A DNA stretch of 64,000 nt from contig CM032228.1 in the NCBI GenBank assembly GCA_019009955.1, forward strand, positions 71,726,001 to 71,790,000, given 5' to 3'. The notes below the pieces were generated by a model. That model searched no databases. It saw nothing but the letters and a program-made list of their open reading frames with translations, and was not told the DNA's origin. Below are positions 62,081 through 64,000 of this stretch, piece after piece (within the stretch, counting starts at the first letter, position 1; every line of letters starts with the position of its first letter). Origin of the DNA: Riptortus pedestris. Taxonomy: Eukaryota; Arthropoda; Insecta; Hemiptera; Alydidae. Position numbers and translations under genes: made by a program.

Positions 62081-62089
62081 CTAAAATGA

Positions 62090-62870
62090 TGAATAGAAAT
62101 AATTTCATTCACTGTAACAATTAGTTAAAATATTCCAATGCAATTAATAAAAGTTTGATTTCTAAAATTCATGTTCATATAACATCACCTCTCAGGCAGA
62201 GAATAAATATAGGATAATCAGAAAATGGCAAGCAGAAATGTGCAGATGTTTAAAAATACTGAAAACTGTGAAAAGTAATGAATAATAGGAGAGTAAAAGA
62301 AATGTATGCCTCCAGGGTAAAAATACTAAATAGAAGACAAATACAGCACAACCCTATTTAAAATTTGCCTTTTTTTTTTCTTTCTTTTTTTTCACTTTCA
62401 ATATCAGTACAATTCCAAATTTATTTTCATGTATTTATGAGATTTTGGAGTTCTATGAGAAACCAGGTAACCTGTCAATGCAGAAGGATTTCACAATTAA
62501 CAACTAGGTAAATAGTCGACCTGAAGAAAAGATCAAGCTGAAATATAAAAAACAAAATTATATGCATTCTTAATAAGTTTACTTCATTTATGGGTTGGTT
62601 ATATCCCATATTTACCTATTACAATATACGTGTGTATATATTCCATTGAATAAGTCAAACAAGACAAGAGATAACAAGTGGAGCAACTGCTTCTGCAGCT
62701 TTAGAAGTAAGGAATTGTCTCAAGGCTCAAAAACATTGAAGAGGTGGATTTAAGAGGGGAGCGTGGAGAACATTGACTGGTTCAAGAGGTTCTAGTGTGG
62801 GTATATTGAATTAACAACAAAATTATTTTATTCTGAGTTGGTATTCTGGCAGGTGGAAGTGACTTCAAAT
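62090..62870. other. Intron upstream of exon 1, nothing recognised
   Basis: AT-rich sequence between the first dynein exon in the window and the Penelope-like fragment. I looked for further dynein exons on the minus strand and found none. Confidence 0.4.
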
Positions 62871-62921
62871 GTAGGTAGGATGAAAAAATGTAGGCTACGC
62901 TTCCACTATAATAATTTAATA

Positions 62922-62963
62922 ACACGGCAAAGCGCTTTCGATGCTGTGCATCATCGTCAGTGC
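62922..62963 (-). ncRNA. Hammerhead-ribozyme-like motif of the Penelope-like element
   Basis: The minus-strand RNA reads CUGACGA, one U, a GAUGC-ACA-GCAUC hairpin, then GAAA followed by GCGCUUU. CUGANGA and GAAA around a perfect 5-bp helix II, then a self-complementary AAAGCGCUUU, match the minimal hammerheads known from Penelope-like elements, which act as dimers. The extra U at the base of helix II and a poor helix I leave activity uncertain. Confidence 0.5.
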
Positions 62964-63189
62964 CCTGTTGACACACACAATAATAGTTACAATTTTCTAT
63001 AAAATATGTTAGGTACATATAACAAAAAACTTATTTTTCTTAGGACTAAAAACATATAAAATCTAACGTGGAACTAAATAAAATATAAAACATTTCAATC
63101 ATCAACAGTTATTTTTAAATTAGGTTGGTACAAGTAGACAGTTAAAGCTAACTGAAAGAAACCCTATATGAACAAAGACGTTTTACAAA

Positions 63190-63220
63190 ACAAAGAAGAG
63201 AAAGGGAGACAAAGGGGACT
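63190..63220 (+). repeat. 31-bp inverted repeat, left arm
   Basis: ACAAAGAAGAGAAAGGGAG through GGGGACT, ending one base after the beginning of the stop codon of the GIY-YIG ORF on the minus strand. It is the exact reverse complement of 63,970-64,000. Confidence 0.95.
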
Positions 63221-63960
63221 TACCGAAGGTTTTCGATGTTGACCTGTCGGCTCTTGGAGCTAGACTGGCTTTTCATTCCAGCTAGTTGAGGTAAAGAGGC
63301 TGTTGGAACAAATTTTAGAGGGCAGACATCCTCTTTAATATTAATGTTTTTCTTTGCCGTTAGAAGGTCCAATCTAATCTCTAGTCCCTCAACCCTGTCC
63401 ATTTTCCTTCCCTTAGGTAGGTGGTACAAAACTTCCAATTGTAGAGAGTCCTGGTCATGATTTTCGGCCATTAGGTGTTTTTTCATTCCACTTGTTTTTG
63501 TGGTGAAATGTTCTTTAACCCTTGTTTTTATCTTCCTACCACTCTGCCCTACATATGTAGCTTCACAGGAATGGCAAGATATCCGATAGACGCCAGACTT
63601 CTCCAGAGCGGAAACAGGATCTTTGGGGTTGGGGAAGAGATTTTTGAGGGTCTTCTTGCTCCGGTAAGCTGTCTTGATGCCTGCTTTTCCCAGTAAGTTG
63701 CCTATTTTCACTGAGAGGGGTTTAATGAAGGGGATGCTAAGTGGGTAGCCTGAATTATCATTCCTTTTGTTGGTGGGGGTGATTTGTAACTCTATCTCGG
63801 TTTTTCTTCGGAGACGTTTTTCCAACATTCTGTCGACTAAGTTCTCCGTGTATCCATTTTTGAGCGCCAAGTATTTGATAAAGGATAATTCTTGGTAGAA
63901 GTCTTGTTCTGATAGGGGGATATTGATAAGGCGGTCGATTAGAAAAGTAAATCCCGACAT
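63220..63960 (-). CDS. Penelope-like GIY-YIG endonuclease ORF
   Basis: 246 codons from the first ATG, but the frame is open to the window edge, so the true protein is probably longer. The N-terminal part, FLIDRLINIPLSEQDFYQEL followed by SFIKYLALKNGYTENL, is the linker that follows the reverse transcriptase in Penelope-like elements. The C-terminal endonuclease has GVYRISCHSCEATYVGQSGR (GIY and YVG motifs with a CxxC typical of these elements), then KIKTRVKEHF with the catalytic Arg region, and an LEVLYHLPKG segment. No stop or frameshift is present, so this is a young copy or one under constraint. It may nick target DNA during insertion; this role is from family knowledge. Confidence 0.9.
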   Translation of the reverse strand: MSGFTFLIDRLINIPLSEQDFYQELSFIKYLALKNGYTENLVDRMLEKRLRRKTEIELQITPTNKRNDNSGYPLSIPFIKPLSVKIGNLLGKAGIKTAYRSKKTLKNLFPNPKDPVSALEKSGVYRISCHSCEATYVGQSGRKIKTRVKEHFTTKTSGMKKHLMAENHDQDSLQLEVLYHLPKGRKMDRVEGLEIRLDLLTAKKNINIKEDVCPLKFVPTASLPQLAGMKSQSSSKSRQVNIENLR

Positions 63961-63969
63961 TTTATATTG

Positions 63970-64000
63970 AGTCCCCTTTGTCTCCCTTTCTCTTCTTTGT
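63970..64000 (-). repeat. 31-bp inverted repeat, right arm
   Basis: Exact reverse complement of 63,190-63,220, ending at the last base of the window, so the arm may be longer. It lies 9 bp upstream of the ATG of the GIY-YIG ORF. Confidence 0.95.

Larger units (their letters stand above)
62880..64000 (-). mobile_element. Penelope-like retroelement, 3' part (cut by window edge)
   Basis: On the minus strand it holds a linker plus GIY-YIG endonuclease ORF, an untranslated region of about 230 bp, and an end carrying a hammerhead-like motif at 62,922-62,963. The reverse transcriptase, which should lie above 64,000, is not visible. A perfect 31-bp inverted repeat brackets the ORF (63,190-63,220 and 63,970-64,000). 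It lies upstream of the first dynein exon seen, most likely in another dynein intron. Confidence 0.85.

Noticed and set aside
61600..61795. Functional tRNA genes
   Set aside because: Each copy keeps only one good polymerase III box and no complete cloverleaf can be drawn, so SINE heads are the better reading.

Overview
The window is a piece of an animal nuclear genome, most probably an insect. It is AT-rich, full of introns, simple repeats and decayed transposons, and has mariner, Tc1, PIF/Harbinger, Jockey-like LINE, Penelope-like and LTR relics typical of arthropods. I cannot name the species.

One host gene fills almost the whole window. It is an axonemal dynein heavy chain on the minus strand, running from about 62,080 down to 131. 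I assembled 38 coding exons by hand from splice sites and reading frame. Every exon-exon join keeps phase, and together they give about 1,905 codons without a stop. Reading in gene order: end of the tail and the linker (exons 1-7, 62,080-53,622), AAA1 (exons 8-12), AAA2 (13-16), AAA3 (17-23), AAA4 (24-30), the coiled-coil stalk with the microtubule-binding tip (32-37), and the strut at the entry to AAA5 (38). Residue-level similarity is closest to vertebrate DNAH2, the beta heavy chain of the two-headed inner-arm dynein I1/f. Both ends of the gene lie outside the window. The N-terminal tail is upstream (beyond 64,000 or in exons I cannot see), and AAA5-AAA6 and the C-terminal domain are downstream (below 1).

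The introns hold nearly all the other content. The dominant repeat is a roughly 0.7-0.95 kb element present at least 13 times in both orientations. It has a conserved GTCCGTCACGCAGG-type end, an AGCAGATTTCCC subterminal inverted repeat, an internal TA microsatellite at a fixed position, and a terminal hairpin. That architecture resembles non-autonomous Helentron/DINE-1-like elements. Its copies share a core but carry different 5' cassettes, and some are internally deleted.

Other elements are: a nearly intact Tc1-like transposon with matching inverted ends and one internal stop (36,545-38,102); four mariner relics; a PIF/Harbinger element keeping convergent remnants of a MADF accessory protein and a transposase (27,316-28,483); a Jockey-like reverse transcriptase relic (2,410-3,505); a very old Penelope-like reverse transcriptase (10,820-11,800); a younger Penelope-like GIY-YIG endonuclease fragment bracketed by a perfect 31-bp inverted repeat (63,190-64,000); two LTR-like sequences; several tRNA-derived SINE copies; and a LINE-like insertion nested in one copy of the abundant element.

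The observations most worth following are the modular hairpin-ended element family, hammerhead-ribozyme-like motifs at Penelope-like ends, the inverted-repeat-bracketed GIY-YIG ORF, the Gly-to-Ala change in the AAA2 Walker A motif of the dynein, and the head-to-head tRNA-like pair at 61.6-61.8 kb. No CRISPR array, bacterial operon or other prokaryotic system is present.
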